A stretch of DNA of 40,211 nucleotides from HGM04593 sp045592125 (GTDB lineage Bacteria; Bacteroidota; Bacteroidia; Bacteroidales; Bacteroidaceae), in the NCBI GenBank assembly GCA_045592125.1, contig JAZNUE010000032.1:1-40211 (forward strand), in the 5' to 3' direction. Shown piece by piece: positions 14,645 to 22,744 of the stretch. Within the stretch, counting starts at the first letter, position 1; each line of letters starts with the position of its first letter. The notes beneath the pieces were generated by a model, which was not told the DNA's origin, ran no database searches, and saw only the letters and a list, made by a program, of their open reading frames with translations. Made by a program: the position numbers and the translations under genes.

Positions 14645-16420
14645 ATGGAAAAAGAGATTAAATTCAGTTTGGTCTACCGTGACATGTACCAGTCATCTGG
14701 CAAGTTCCAGCCATTTGCCGAACAGTTAGAGAGAATAGCCCCCGCCATCATTGAGATGGGATGCTTTGCCCGTGTTGAGACAAACGGAGGCGCATTCGAG
14801 CAGGTGAACCTGATGGCAGGAGAGAATCCCAACAAGGCGGTAAGGCGCTTTACCAGGCCATTTAACGAGGCAGGCATACAGACACACATGCTTGACCGCG
14901 CGCTGAACGCGCTGCGCATGTTCCCGGTGCCAGCCGATGTCAGACGCCTCATGTACAAGGTAAAGAAGGCGCAGGGAGTCGACATCACACGTATATTCTG
15001 CGGCCTTAACGACACACGTAACATAATCCCTTCAATCAAATATGCGCTTGAGGCAGGCATGATACCCCAGGCCACACTATGCATTACCAGTTCGCCAATC
15101 CACACCGTAGAGTACTACAGCGGCATAGCCGACGAGCTGATTGCAGCAGGCGCAACCGAGATTTGCCTCAAGGACATGGCAGGTATAGGCCGTCCTGCAT
15201 TCCTTGGCCGCCTGACAAAGAGCATTAAGGAGAAGCACCCCGAAATCATAATACAGTACCACGGGCACAGCGGCCCAGGCCTCTCGATGGCGTCAATCCT
15301 TGAGGTATGCAAGAACGGCTGCGACATAATTGACACGGCCATCGAGCCGCTTTCCTGGGGCAAGGTTCATCCAGACATCATCAGCGTTCAGGCAATGCTT
15401 AAGGATGCTGGGTTTAAAGTGCCGGAAATCAACATGAACGCCTACATGAAGGCACGCAGCCTCACACAGGAATTCATTGACGACTGGCTTGGCATTTTCA
15501 TGGATAAGAACAACAAGCTCATGAGCTCGCTGCTGCTCACCAGCGGATTGCCGGGCGGAATGATGGGTTCAATGATGTCCGACCTTGCAGGCGTGCATAA
15601 AGGAATTAACGGCATTCTCCAGAGCAAAGGCAAGCCTACATACACACTTGACGAGCTCATGGTAGAGCTTTTCAATGAAGTTGCATATGTGTGGCCTCGC
15701 GTAGGCTACCCCCCGCTCGTTACCCCATTCAGCCAGTATGTAAAGAACATTGCGCTCATGAACCTTCTCTCACGTGCCCAGGACGAGCCCCGCTTCAGCC
15801 GCATGGACGAGAGCATGTGGGGCATGATTCTGGGCAAGAGCGGACGCCTGCCAGGAGAGGTTGCGCCCGAGATTAAGGAACTTGCCAAGGAGAAAGGATA
15901 CGAGTTCACAACCGCCGACCCGCAGAGTTTCTACCCCGACGCGCTTGACAGCTACCGCAAGGAGATGCAGGAACTTGGCTGGGAACCAGGCGAGGATGAT
16001 GAGGAACTCTGGGAATTCGCAATGCATGAGCGCCAGTACCGCGACTACAGGAGCGGTGTTGCAAAGGAACGTTTCCTTGCCGACATTGAGAAGGCGAAGG
16101 ATAGCGAGATGGCAGCCAAGGGTGTAAGCGTTGAAGAAATAAAGGCAATTAAGCATGCGAAGGCCGACCCCATTGTAGCGCCGGTCAAGGGCCAGCTCGT
16201 ATGGGAAGTTGCACTGGAAGGCGAATCGGTACCCCCAGCAATAGGCAGCCATGTGAACGCCGACGAGATGTTCTGCACAATAATAACCCCGTGGGGCGAG
16301 CTCCAGCCAGTGGCAACAGGCCTTGGAGGCCGCGTCATTGAGATTTGCGCCAAGCAAGGCGCACATGTCAGCCGCGGCGAGATAATCGCATACGTACAGC
16401 GCGACGAGCTGTTCAGCTGA
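14645..16420 (+). CDS. oadA: Oxaloacetate decarboxylase alpha chain-type carboxyltransferase
   Basis: 591 residues, close to the Bacteroidales oxaloacetate decarboxylase alpha subunit/pyruvate carboxylase subunit B proteins. The N-terminal TIM-barrel carboxyltransferase domain (about 1-300) shows RDMYQSSGK in the first strand (metal-binding Asp), ICLKDMAG with the lysine that is carbamylated in this family, and QYHGHSGPG with the two metal-binding histidines. The conserved carboxylase domain follows (GGMMGSMMSDL, WPRVGYPPLVTPFSQYVKN). The C-terminal 80 or so residues look like a biotinyl/lipoyl domain (IVAPVKGQLVWEV ... GRVIEICAKQGAHVSRGEI), but the expected AMKM turn is replaced by TPWGEL without a lysine. 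It may therefore need a separate biotin carrier. The gene stands alone, with a 22-bp hairpin just downstream. Confidence 0.88.
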   Translation: MEKEIKFSLVYRDMYQSSGKFQPFAEQLERIAPAIIEMGCFARVETNGGAFEQVNLMAGENPNKAVRRFTRPFNEAGIQTHMLDRALNALRMFPVPADVRRLMYKVKKAQGVDITRIFCGLNDTRNIIPSIKYALEAGMIPQATLCITSSPIHTVEYYSGIADELIAAGATEICLKDMAGIGRPAFLGRLTKSIKEKHPEIIIQYHGHSGPGLSMASILEVCKNGCDIIDTAIEPLSWGKVHPDIISVQAMLKDAGFKVPEINMNAYMKARSLTQEFIDDWLGIFMDKNNKLMSSLLLTSGLPGGMMGSMMSDLAGVHKGINGILQSKGKPTYTLDELMVELFNEVAYVWPRVGYPPLVTPFSQYVKNIALMNLLSRAQDEPRFSRMDESMWGMILGKSGRLPGEVAPEIKELAKEKGYEFTTADPQSFYPDALDSYRKEMQELGWEPGEDDEELWEFAMHERQYRDYRSGVAKERFLADIEKAKDSEMAAKGVSVEEIKAIKHAKADPIVAPVKGQLVWEVALEGESVPPAIGSHVNADEMFCTIITPWGELQPVATGLGGRVIEICAKQGAHVSRGEIIAYVQRDELFS

Positions 16421-16443
16421 TTAGGACTGCCTAGCCGACAACT

Positions 16444-16498
16444 TTTGCGGGTGTGCCATCATGAAGAACAACACTGTTCATTATGGTACACCCGCAAA
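16444..16498. terminator. 22-bp imperfect hairpin after oadA
   Basis: Arms 16444-16465 and 16477-16498 pair over 22 positions with one G-T and one mismatch around an 11-nt loop. It begins 24 bp past the oadA stop. No T-run follows on the + strand, so it may stabilise the 3' end or act with Rho rather than as a classical intrinsic terminator. Confidence 0.55.
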
Positions 16499-16593
16499 GA
16501 ATACAGAGCAAAGAGTACAAAGAGGCAAGACGGTACTGGCCTATTCCCAACACGGATATTAGGCTATGCTGCCACAAAAAACTGGAACATTCT

Positions 16594-16624
16594 TTTGCGG
16601 CCACACTTTTTTTTACTATTTTTG
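16594..16624 (+). promoter_or_regulatory. Promoter of the SPOR-domain gene
   Basis: TTTG (16594-16597), 19 bp, TATTTTTG (16617-16624): both elements and the spacing fit the Bacteroidetes consensus. The expected transcription start, about 5-8 nt further on, falls on or next to the GTG start codon at 16629, pointing to a very short or absent leader. Confidence 0.7.
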
Positions 16625-16628
16625 TTAC

Positions 16629-17615
16629 GTGGAAAGGTTAGTCAGACATACAGCACGGCTTGTAGCGCAGCATAACTGCGTGATTGTCCCAGGGTTGGGC
16701 GCATTCCTTGCGCACAGCGTCCCTGCGTCATACTGTATTGAAAGTGCAATTTTCATGCCTCCCCACCGCGCCCTTGGCTTCAACCCCCAGGTAACAGTGG
16801 ATGACGCATTGCTCGTTTCGGAATACATTTATGCAGAGAACCTGAATTATGACGAGGCCTGCAGGCTGCTTCATGACGATGTTGCAGCATTGCGCAGCTC
16901 GCTTTCCGCAAATGGCACGGTACACTTTGGCGAGCTTGGAACATTAAGCATGAACCTAACAGGCAAGATAACGTTCGGCCAGTCGCCTAACGGAATTGAC
17001 GACCCGTACAGTTTCGGCCTTGAGCCGCTTGCTATCCAGCAGGTGAAGGAAATTGAGAAGAAAGAGATTGTCATAAAGCGCAGCACATTCAACAGGGCCA
17101 TTGCCATGGCGGCTGCAGTCATACTCATGTTCTTCTTTGTATCCCCGCTTGGCGACAGCGCCTACGGGCCTTCTGCCACCGCAGGCTTTTCAGCAAAGAG
17201 CAGCAATTCATATGCCCAAAAGCGGGCAGCAGAACCAGAAATGCCACAGGCGGCCGTTCCAGCAGAGACCCAGTGCGAGATTGCCCCAGTTGCAGACACT
17301 GTTACCCAGAACATTATAACAGTTGCAGAAGAACCAGCACAGCCGGCTGTCGCTGGGACACAGGAAAGTGCACCCGCTGTGCAGCAGAGTGCAGAGAAGA
17401 GATTCTCAATAATTGTAGCAAGCACCCCTAATGAAGAGAAGGCCCGCCTGGCAATTGAGGAGCTCACGGCCAAGGTCCAGGCTTCATATACCGTTGTTGA
17501 GGGCAGCGGCAGGCACCGCATTGCACACAGCACCTACAGCAGCAGCAAGGAGGCCGCAAGCGCGCTCACACAGGTAAAGGAGACATTCCCCGACGCTTGG
17601 GTGCTCACACACTAA
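16629..17615 (+). CDS. HU/CCDC81-like and SPOR domain membrane protein
   Basis: 328 residues from a GTG start. I chose this start because family members begin right at the equivalent of VERLVRHTARLVAQHNCVIV; the longer in-frame ATG at 16566 would add an unlikely Phe/Cys-rich stretch that overlaps the promoter. In order: an HU-related CCDC81-type domain (about 1-145, with VIVPGLGAFLAH and HFGELGTLSM); one membrane helix (about 155-175, IAMAAAVILMFFFVSPL); an Ala/Pro/Glu-rich linker; and a C-terminal SPOR domain (about 250-328) of the type that binds denuded peptidoglycan at the septum. The topology would put the HU-like part in the cytoplasm and SPOR in the periplasm. Role in division or envelope-nucleoid coordination is inference. 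Confidence 0.85.
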   Translation: MERLVRHTARLVAQHNCVIVPGLGAFLAHSVPASYCIESAIFMPPHRALGFNPQVTVDDALLVSEYIYAENLNYDEACRLLHDDVAALRSSLSANGTVHFGELGTLSMNLTGKITFGQSPNGIDDPYSFGLEPLAIQQVKEIEKKEIVIKRSTFNRAIAMAAAVILMFFFVSPLGDSAYGPSATAGFSAKSSNSYAQKRAAEPEMPQAAVPAETQCEIAPVADTVTQNIITVAEEPAQPAVAGTQESAPAVQQSAEKRFSIIVASTPNEEKARLAIEELTAKVQASYTVVEGSGRHRIAHSTYSSSKEAASALTQVKETFPDAWVLTH

Positions 17616-17667
17616 CGTAACTCACAAAGGACACTGCGTCCGCAAACAAGCCTATAAATAAGTATTC

Positions 17668-18165
17668 ATGAGCAAGATTATATGCCCAAAATGCGACCAT
17701 GCAATAGATTTTGACGCTACAGGCTACAAGCAAGGCCAGGCACTGGTCTTTGAGTGCGAGCATTGCCGCAAGAGCTTTACCATACGCATTGGAGAGAACT
17801 GCGATGACGTACAGGCCGAAGACTTCGGTCATGTTGTCGTGATAGAGAACACATTCTGCTTCAAGCAGGTAATTCCCCTGTGCGAAGGCGACAACATGCT
17901 AGGGCGCTACAACAAAGGCACTGTAATCTCCCACCCCATTGAGACCAGCGACCCAAGTATGGACCGCCGCCACTGCATAATAAATGTCAAGCGGGGATAT
18001 AATGGCGAGCTCACATACACAATACGCGACAACCAGAGCGTTACAGGCACTTTTGTGATGAACCGCATACTAGGAAACCGCGAGCGCCTGCTCATTGAGG
18101 ACGGCGCCATAATCACCCTTGGAGCAACAACACTGATACTGCATACTCCTTATGGGGAGGAATAG
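17668..18165 (+). CDS. Zinc-ribbon and FHA domain protein
   Basis: 165 residues. The N-terminus MSKIICPKCDHAIDFDA, followed by FECEHCRKSF, gives a CxxC...CxxC zinc ribbon (about residues 6-36). From about residue 60 onward is a forkhead-associated domain: LGRYNKG, then SDPSMDRRHCIINV (the conserved Ser-x-x-His-type loop), then DNQSVTGTFVMN and EDGAIITLG. FHA domains bind phosphothreonine peptides, so a partner modified by a Ser/Thr kinase would be expected, but no kinase gene is in the window. No signal peptide. It starts 52 bp after the SPOR-protein gene in the same direction, and the two are probably co-transcribed. Confidence 0.88.
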   Translation: MSKIICPKCDHAIDFDATGYKQGQALVFECEHCRKSFTIRIGENCDDVQAEDFGHVVVIENTFCFKQVIPLCEGDNMLGRYNKGTVISHPIETSDPSMDRRHCIINVKRGYNGELTYTIRDNQSVTGTFVMNRILGNRERLLIEDGAIITLGATTLILHTPYGEE

Positions 18166-18230
18166 TCTGGAAGAAAAGCCTAATCCACTTGTAGTAGCGA
18201 AGGACTATAAGGGCTTAAGGGGCTAAAAGG

Positions 18231-18276
18231 AACTGCAAAGAACCGCAAAAGACAGCAAGGGACAGCAAAGGGACAG
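18231..18276. repeat. Imperfect 10-11 bp tandem repeat
   Basis: Four degenerate units of the form ACNGCAAAGGG (AACTGCAAAG, AACCGCAAAAG, ACAGCAAGGG, ACAGCAAAGGG) plus a partial ACAG lie between the convergent FHA and glycosidase genes. No function is evident. Confidence 0.6.
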
Positions 18277-18287
18277 AATGTATTTCC

Positions 18288-18312
18288 AAAAATCTTTAGC
18301 CTATGCCTAAAG
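18288..18312 (-). terminator. Short intrinsic terminator of the glycosidase operon
   Basis: On the - strand CTTTAG-GCATAGG-CTAAAG is followed by ATTTTT. The stem is only 6 bp and includes the stop codon of the glycosidase gene, so it is a modest candidate. Confidence 0.5.
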
Positions 18313-19875
18313 CCTAATAGTCTGCTTGCCTTCTGAAATGCGGTATTCCTTGCCATTAAGCACAAGGGTATACTCTTTATTGGATTCAACCGTGACAACA
18401 TTTCCGCTGCGCACAAGCGAGGTGACAACATCTCCAAAGCGCAACCCCTCGACACCATGCCGCCCGTCTGCTGTGCTGCGCCATGTGACCTTGCCAGCAA
18501 CAGCATCGGCATTTATCCCAATTATATTCTCAATAAACATTGAAATGGGAATGAGCCCGCTCCACCCCACGAAATCAGGTTTCACCATATACACTCCTGT
18601 AGCATCAGTCGCAGGCATATACATTTCAGGAGAATATAGTTCCCATATTGTACCAGTTGACTCATATACCTTGTACATTACTGCCATGTTCTTCATTGCA
18701 ATGAGCGAGGCAAGTTCTTCGTAGCCGCTGCGTTGCAGTCCCTTTACGGTCATGTAAGTGGCCGGAGCCCATACTCCTCCCCTCCAGTATCGTCCGCATT
18801 TGTCATAATGGGGCTGGTTTGCAGCCAACGAAGGCAATGGCAGAGGACGCCAGAAGAGGTTCTCGTCCTTTATTGCAGATACAAGGCGCGCCGTCTGTTC
18901 CGGAGAAGAAATTCCGGCAAGCATGGGCCAGAAAGCTGCTGTAGTAACCCACGGAGTACGTACCGAAGCAGTGTCTACATCGTAGTACAGGCCAGTCTCC
19001 TCATCCCACATATAACGGTTAATGCGCCCGGCAAGCTCCTGCGACTTTTCCCTGTACACCTTTGACTGCTTCTCCTTACCAAGGACTGTACATATCTCGG
19101 CAAGGTTGTCGTAGCACATCTTTATCTGCGACGACATGTCTATCCAGCCCATTGCGTCGGTAGCAGAATGTATGTCACCATCGGGCGACGGGCGCCCGAT
19201 GTCGCGCGGGGTATTGTCCATTCCGCTTGCCTGTCCATTGGACCAGTAAAGCATGTGCCCGGTACCAGTCGCCCGGCGGTTTTTCTCTACCCAAGCGACA
19301 TACCTCTCTATTGGTTCAAGAATGTGCGCAAGGCGCAACGTGTCCTTCGTGAAACGGAAGTACTCCATCTCGGTCCAGCTGAAGAGCGGCGGGTTGATAG
19401 TCCTTGCATAATTCGGGCCCAGGCCCCAATGGTGGTCGGCGCCGTCGGCCTCATTGAGTATGCGGCAAATCATGCCGTCGTCATGCTGGCGCGCATAGAA
19501 GTTGTCATGCGACTCTATGAAAGGGAAAATATGCGCTGCATAGCGGCCGAACATGACCATGAAGTGCGTGTCCCACTGGAACACCTGGGGAGAAAGGCCT
19601 TCGTCTATCCAGTTTGCGACCAACGGTGAACCGGCAGGAGGCTGCCTGAGGTTAGAGAATGCGATCTCCCATGCCTTCCAGTAGAGCCTGACCCATTCCG
19701 GGTTCTTGTCCCACACTGGCGAAGGAAGCATAGCGCGGCTATCCTCAAAGAGCGGAAGCACAGCGGGCACATACTCCTTCTTGTAGAAATAGCGGCCACG
19801 TGACTCGTTATCCTGTGCAGGCGTAGCAGCAGGTAACAGCAGAGAGAGGGCAAAAGCAACGAATATCTTTCTCAT
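18307..19875 (-). CDS. Secreted (alpha/alpha)6 glycosidase, MGH1/GH63-like
   Basis: 522 residues with a cleavable signal peptide (MRKIFVAFALSLLLPAATPAQ). The rest resembles the (alpha/alpha)6-barrel glycosidases of the GH37/GH63 and mannosylglycerate-hydrolase-like (MGH1) group: FQWDTHFMVMFGRYA near residue 120, DGDIHSATDAMGWIDMSSQ in the middle, RYWRGGVWAPATYM and TIWELYSPE toward the C-terminus. In that fold the catalytic acids lie in the equivalents of the D-rich and WE segments, but I cannot assign them firmly. A small beta-type tail (from about 475) ends in KEYRISEGKQTIRL. It lies 11 bp after the GDPD gene and probably ends a three-gene transcript. It likely trims an alpha-linked glucoside or mannoside in the periplasm; substrate unknown. 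Confidence 0.82.
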   Translation of the reverse strand: MRKIFVAFALSLLLPAATPAQDNESRGRYFYKKEYVPAVLPLFEDSRAMLPSPVWDKNPEWVRLYWKAWEIAFSNLRQPPAGSPLVANWIDEGLSPQVFQWDTHFMVMFGRYAAHIFPFIESHDNFYARQHDDGMICRILNEADGADHHWGLGPNYARTINPPLFSWTEMEYFRFTKDTLRLAHILEPIERYVAWVEKNRRATGTGHMLYWSNGQASGMDNTPRDIGRPSPDGDIHSATDAMGWIDMSSQIKMCYDNLAEICTVLGKEKQSKVYREKSQELAGRINRYMWDEETGLYYDVDTASVRTPWVTTAAFWPMLAGISSPEQTARLVSAIKDENLFWRPLPLPSLAANQPHYDKCGRYWRGGVWAPATYMTVKGLQRSGYEELASLIAMKNMAVMYKVYESTGTIWELYSPEMYMPATDATGVYMVKPDFVGWSGLIPISMFIENIIGINADAVAGKVTWRSTADGRHGVEGLRFGDVVTSLVRSGNVVTVESNKEYTLVLNGKEYRISEGKQTIRL

Positions 19876-19886
19876 TTCATTTTCAT

Positions 19887-20663
19887 TTATCGGGACTGGC
19901 CAGGCAACAGCGTATTGGTGTATATCATCTTCACCCTTTCGAGCTGCTGGCGCGATAGCTCGTTATAGTTGTCTACAGTAAAGAGGGCAATATTGAAACG
20001 GCGCATACCATCGAGCAGGCTGAACACCGGATGGTCCAGGCCGCTGGTGTGCAGCGCAATCCAAACAATACGCCTGCCCGGAAAAACCTTGTCAAGAAGC
20101 AGGTTCCTCACTATTGAGGAATAGAAATCGCTGGCCATGCATGAGTAGAGGACACGGTAGTAGCCCTCATCAATCAGGCGCTCATAATGCTCATACGAGA
20201 ATGCCTCCACCACCATCCTGTGCTTAAGGGCAGGGAAATACTTGCCGAGTGTTTCCGGGTCGGAGACCTTGTCGGTAACCAGGTACAGCGCAGTGTCCTG
20301 CATGAAGAACGTGTTAATCATGCTTGCTGTCAGCGGGGTATACCGTCCGTGGATGCGCTGTGCGACGAAATCATCCAGCAGCATTGCGCTGTCGCCACGA
20401 TGGGCATTGCCCGTCATGCGGTTAAAGTCCTCCCACGAATGTGCGGCCACAAGCACGCTGTCGGCAGTCATCTGCAAGTCGGTTTCAATATACCTGTAAC
20501 CCCTATCGGCAGCCTGTTGCAGCGCCTCAAGCGAGTTTGTATATACATAGCCGTCTATCTCACCGCCCGCATGGGCAATAAGCTCATGGCTGTTGCTTTT
20601 TTCCTGCGTTACGCAGGAAAAAAGCAACAGCAGTAAAAGCAGTGGCAGGAATCGCTTTATCAT
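19887..20663 (-). CDS. Glycerophosphodiester phosphodiesterase-like lipoprotein
   Basis: 258 residues. Lipoprotein signal ending LLFSC puts the lipidated Cys at position 17. The GDPD TIM-barrel landmarks follow: H31 in HAGG (usually HRGG), E60 and D62 in ETDLQMTADSVLV, and H75 in AAH. These are the catalytic His pair and metal ligands of the family, although the Arg of the HRG motif is Ala here. The C-terminal FTVDNYNELSRQ matches the family's final strand. GDPDs release glycerol-3-phosphate from glycerophosphodiesters; with the changed motif, another phosphodiester substrate is possible. Its start overlaps the stop of the M24 peptidase by 4 bp, indicating translational coupling. Confidence 0.85.
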   Translation of the reverse strand: MIKRFLPLLLLLLLFSCVTQEKSNSHELIAHAGGEIDGYVYTNSLEALQQAADRGYRYIETDLQMTADSVLVAAHSWEDFNRMTGNAHRGDSAMLLDDFVAQRIHGRYTPLTASMINTFFMQDTALYLVTDKVSDPETLGKYFPALKHRMVVEAFSYEHYERLIDEGYYRVLYSCMASDFYSSIVRNLLLDKVFPGRRIVWIALHTSGLDHPVFSLLDGMRRFNIALFTVDNYNELSRQQLERVKMIYTNTLLPGQSR

Positions 20664-22441
20664 ATTGGCGCGCAGAGGTCCTCAAGGTAAGCGAGCATTT
20701 CTCCCTCAAAGAACGGCGAGAGCCTTGCGAATACCATTTCATGATAGGCGTTGAGATACTCTCGCGCCTCGTCGCCAAGGAGTTCAGGAATAATAGGCGT
20801 CTTGTCAATGGGGCACAGTGTCAATGGCTCAAGAGCATAGAAACTGCCGAACTCGCTTTCGGAATGGTGCTTTACAATCATCGTGTTCTCAATGCGTATG
20901 CCATGGCGGCCGGCCTTGTAGAGACCAGGTTCATTGGTCACAGTCATTCCGGGCAGCAGGTGTGCCGGCATATTGTTCATGCGTATCTGGTGAGGCCCCT
21001 CGTGAACATTCAGGAAATGCCCTACTCCATGCCCAGTACCATGTAGGTAGTTCTCGCCTGCACGCCACAGCCACTGGCGGGCGAGGACATCGAGCTGTGT
21101 ACCGCAAGTGCCTTTGGGGAACACCGCCTGGGCAAGTGATATGTGGCCGCGTAGCACGTGGGTATAATCTTCTTTTTCCTCTTGGGAGAGCTCGCCCAGC
21201 GCAATTGTACGGGTTATGTCGGTTGTACCGCAATCGTACTGTCCGCCACAGTCAAGCAACAGGAAACCGCGAGGTTCAAGAAGAGCATTCTCCTTTTCGG
21301 TAGGCTCATAGTGTACAATGGCCGCGTTCTCGCCATATGCGGCAATGGTGGCAAAGCTCAATCCGCGGAACAGGTGGTCATCGCTACGGAACTCTGCGAG
21401 CATGCGGTCGACATCTAGCTCGTGCACACCGCCCTGCTCAACTGCAGGACATAGCCAGTGCAGGAGATTTACCATTGCAACGCCCTCGGCAAGCATGGCG
21501 CGCTCAAAGCCTTCTATCTCGGTCCTGTTCTTGACTGCCTTCATCTTGGCAACTGGCGAGTCGGCACAGAACACAGCCTTTTCCTTTGCAACTGATTTCG
21601 CCGCAGAGACATTGCATTTCGCAGGCTGCATGAGAAGCGTTGCCTTGTCATATTCCTTGAGAGCCTGCCATATATCGCCATACCCTGCAACAGAGATTCC
21701 TTGAGCCTCAAGATAACCATGCACTTCGGGCGTGAGTTTCCTCTCATCAATGTAAAGCACAGCGCTATCAAGCGTAACAATCATATACGCGACTACAACT
21801 GGATTATATTCTACATCACTGCCACGCAGGTTGGTGAGCCATGCGACCTCGTCAAGCATAGTAACAAGCATGCCCTCAGCCTCCTCGGCCTTGAGTGCAG
21901 AGCGCAAACGCTGCAATTTGCTTGCAGCCGGTTCGCCGGCCACATCCTCAGGCATAATCTCTGCCTTGCCGAGAGGAAGTGACGGACGCCCTGTCCACAG
22001 TTCCTCAAAAGGGTCTTTGACAAATTCAAGCATTATGCCCTTGGCCGAGAACGGGCCTTGCCATGCATTGGCTTCCACAACAGAGCATACCGTTCCGTCA
22101 ACAGCAACCGTGTCGCCGGCATTGAGAGTGGCGCACAGCCACTCTACAATAGAGGGGGTCTCGCCATCGCCATCCTTCATAAGGGTATAGCCTGTGCCGT
22201 CCAGGGCCTTCTCAGCTGCCAGCCAGTAGCGCGAGTCGGTCCAGAGAAGGGCCTTGTCATGCGTTATGACAGCAGTTCCTGCCGAACCGTCAAAACCTGA
22301 TATCCACTCGCGCGACTTCCAGCAATCGGCAACATACTCGCTGCTGTGCGGGTCACTGCTCACTACAATAAACGCGTCAAGTCCCTTGCTGCGCATAAAG
22401 GCACGCAAAGAATCAGTCCTCTCTCTTACAGTCATGCTCAT
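20660..22441 (-). CDS. M24 family aminopeptidase P (Xaa-Pro aminopeptidase)
   Basis: 593 residues with two creatinase-like N-terminal domains and a C-terminal pita-bread metallopeptidase domain, as in the longer (three-domain) aminopeptidase P group. Metal ligands are present: two Asp in DCGGQYDCGTTDITRT, His in HGTGHGVGHFLNVHEGP, Glu in TNEPGLY and Glu in GIRIENTM. It should remove N-terminal residues preceding proline, in the cytoplasm since no signal peptide is seen. The start could be M1 or M3 (22435). It heads the set with the GDPD lipoprotein and the glycosidase. A MITE-like element begins only 7 bp upstream of its start codon, so that element must contain or displace its promoter. Confidence 0.93.
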   Translation of the reverse strand: MSMTVRERTDSLRAFMRSKGLDAFIVVSSDPHSSEYVADCWKSREWISGFDGSAGTAVITHDKALLWTDSRYWLAAEKALDGTGYTLMKDGDGETPSIVEWLCATLNAGDTVAVDGTVCSVVEANAWQGPFSAKGIMLEFVKDPFEELWTGRPSLPLGKAEIMPEDVAGEPAASKLQRLRSALKAEEAEGMLVTMLDEVAWLTNLRGSDVEYNPVVVAYMIVTLDSAVLYIDERKLTPEVHGYLEAQGISVAGYGDIWQALKEYDKATLLMQPAKCNVSAAKSVAKEKAVFCADSPVAKMKAVKNRTEIEGFERAMLAEGVAMVNLLHWLCPAVEQGGVHELDVDRMLAEFRSDDHLFRGLSFATIAAYGENAAIVHYEPTEKENALLEPRGFLLLDCGGQYDCGTTDITRTIALGELSQEEKEDYTHVLRGHISLAQAVFPKGTCGTQLDVLARQWLWRAGENYLHGTGHGVGHFLNVHEGPHQIRMNNMPAHLLPGMTVTNEPGLYKAGRHGIRIENTMIVKHHSESEFGSFYALEPLTLCPIDKTPIIPELLGDEAREYLNAYHEMVFARLSPFFEGEMLAYLEDLCAPI

Positions 22442-22447
22442 AATAAT

Positions 22448-22710
22448 AAGCTGTTTAAATTTCTAAAATAATTATTCTTATATTGAGAGTTGCTATTTCG
22501 TTGTCTTTAATATCCAAAAATGCCTGTTTTCCTCATATTTTCAGTTATTTGAGACCGCTACGCGCCCTCAAGAAATAACAAGACATTCTATTCTTGACCT
22601 ATAAAGAACTAAATACCGTGCCAGCGAGCTAAATCTCAAGCTTGCTTGAATATTCAGCTACGAACGCAGCCAATATTCGCAAGGCAACGATATAAATCTA
22701 AACAACTTCT
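22448..22710. mobile_element. MITE-like element copy 1 (263 bp)
   Basis: Left end AAGCTGTTTAAATTTCTAAA and right end TATAAATCTAAACAACTTCT are inverted relative to each other and match the ends of copies at 30628 and 35628. The first 50 bp and last 40 bp are clearly related to copy 2; the centre is extra sequence with its own inverted repeat (GTTATTTGAG / CTCAAGAAATAAC). No coding capacity. It fills the 303-bp gap between the aminopeptidase and ATP-grasp genes. Confidence 0.6.
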
Positions 22711-22744
22711 GAATATATGTCTAGGCTAAAGTACAAATTTATAT

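Noticed and set aside
15770..16366. 198-codon - strand frame antisense to oadA
   Set aside because: Shadow frame; no domain and no promoter.
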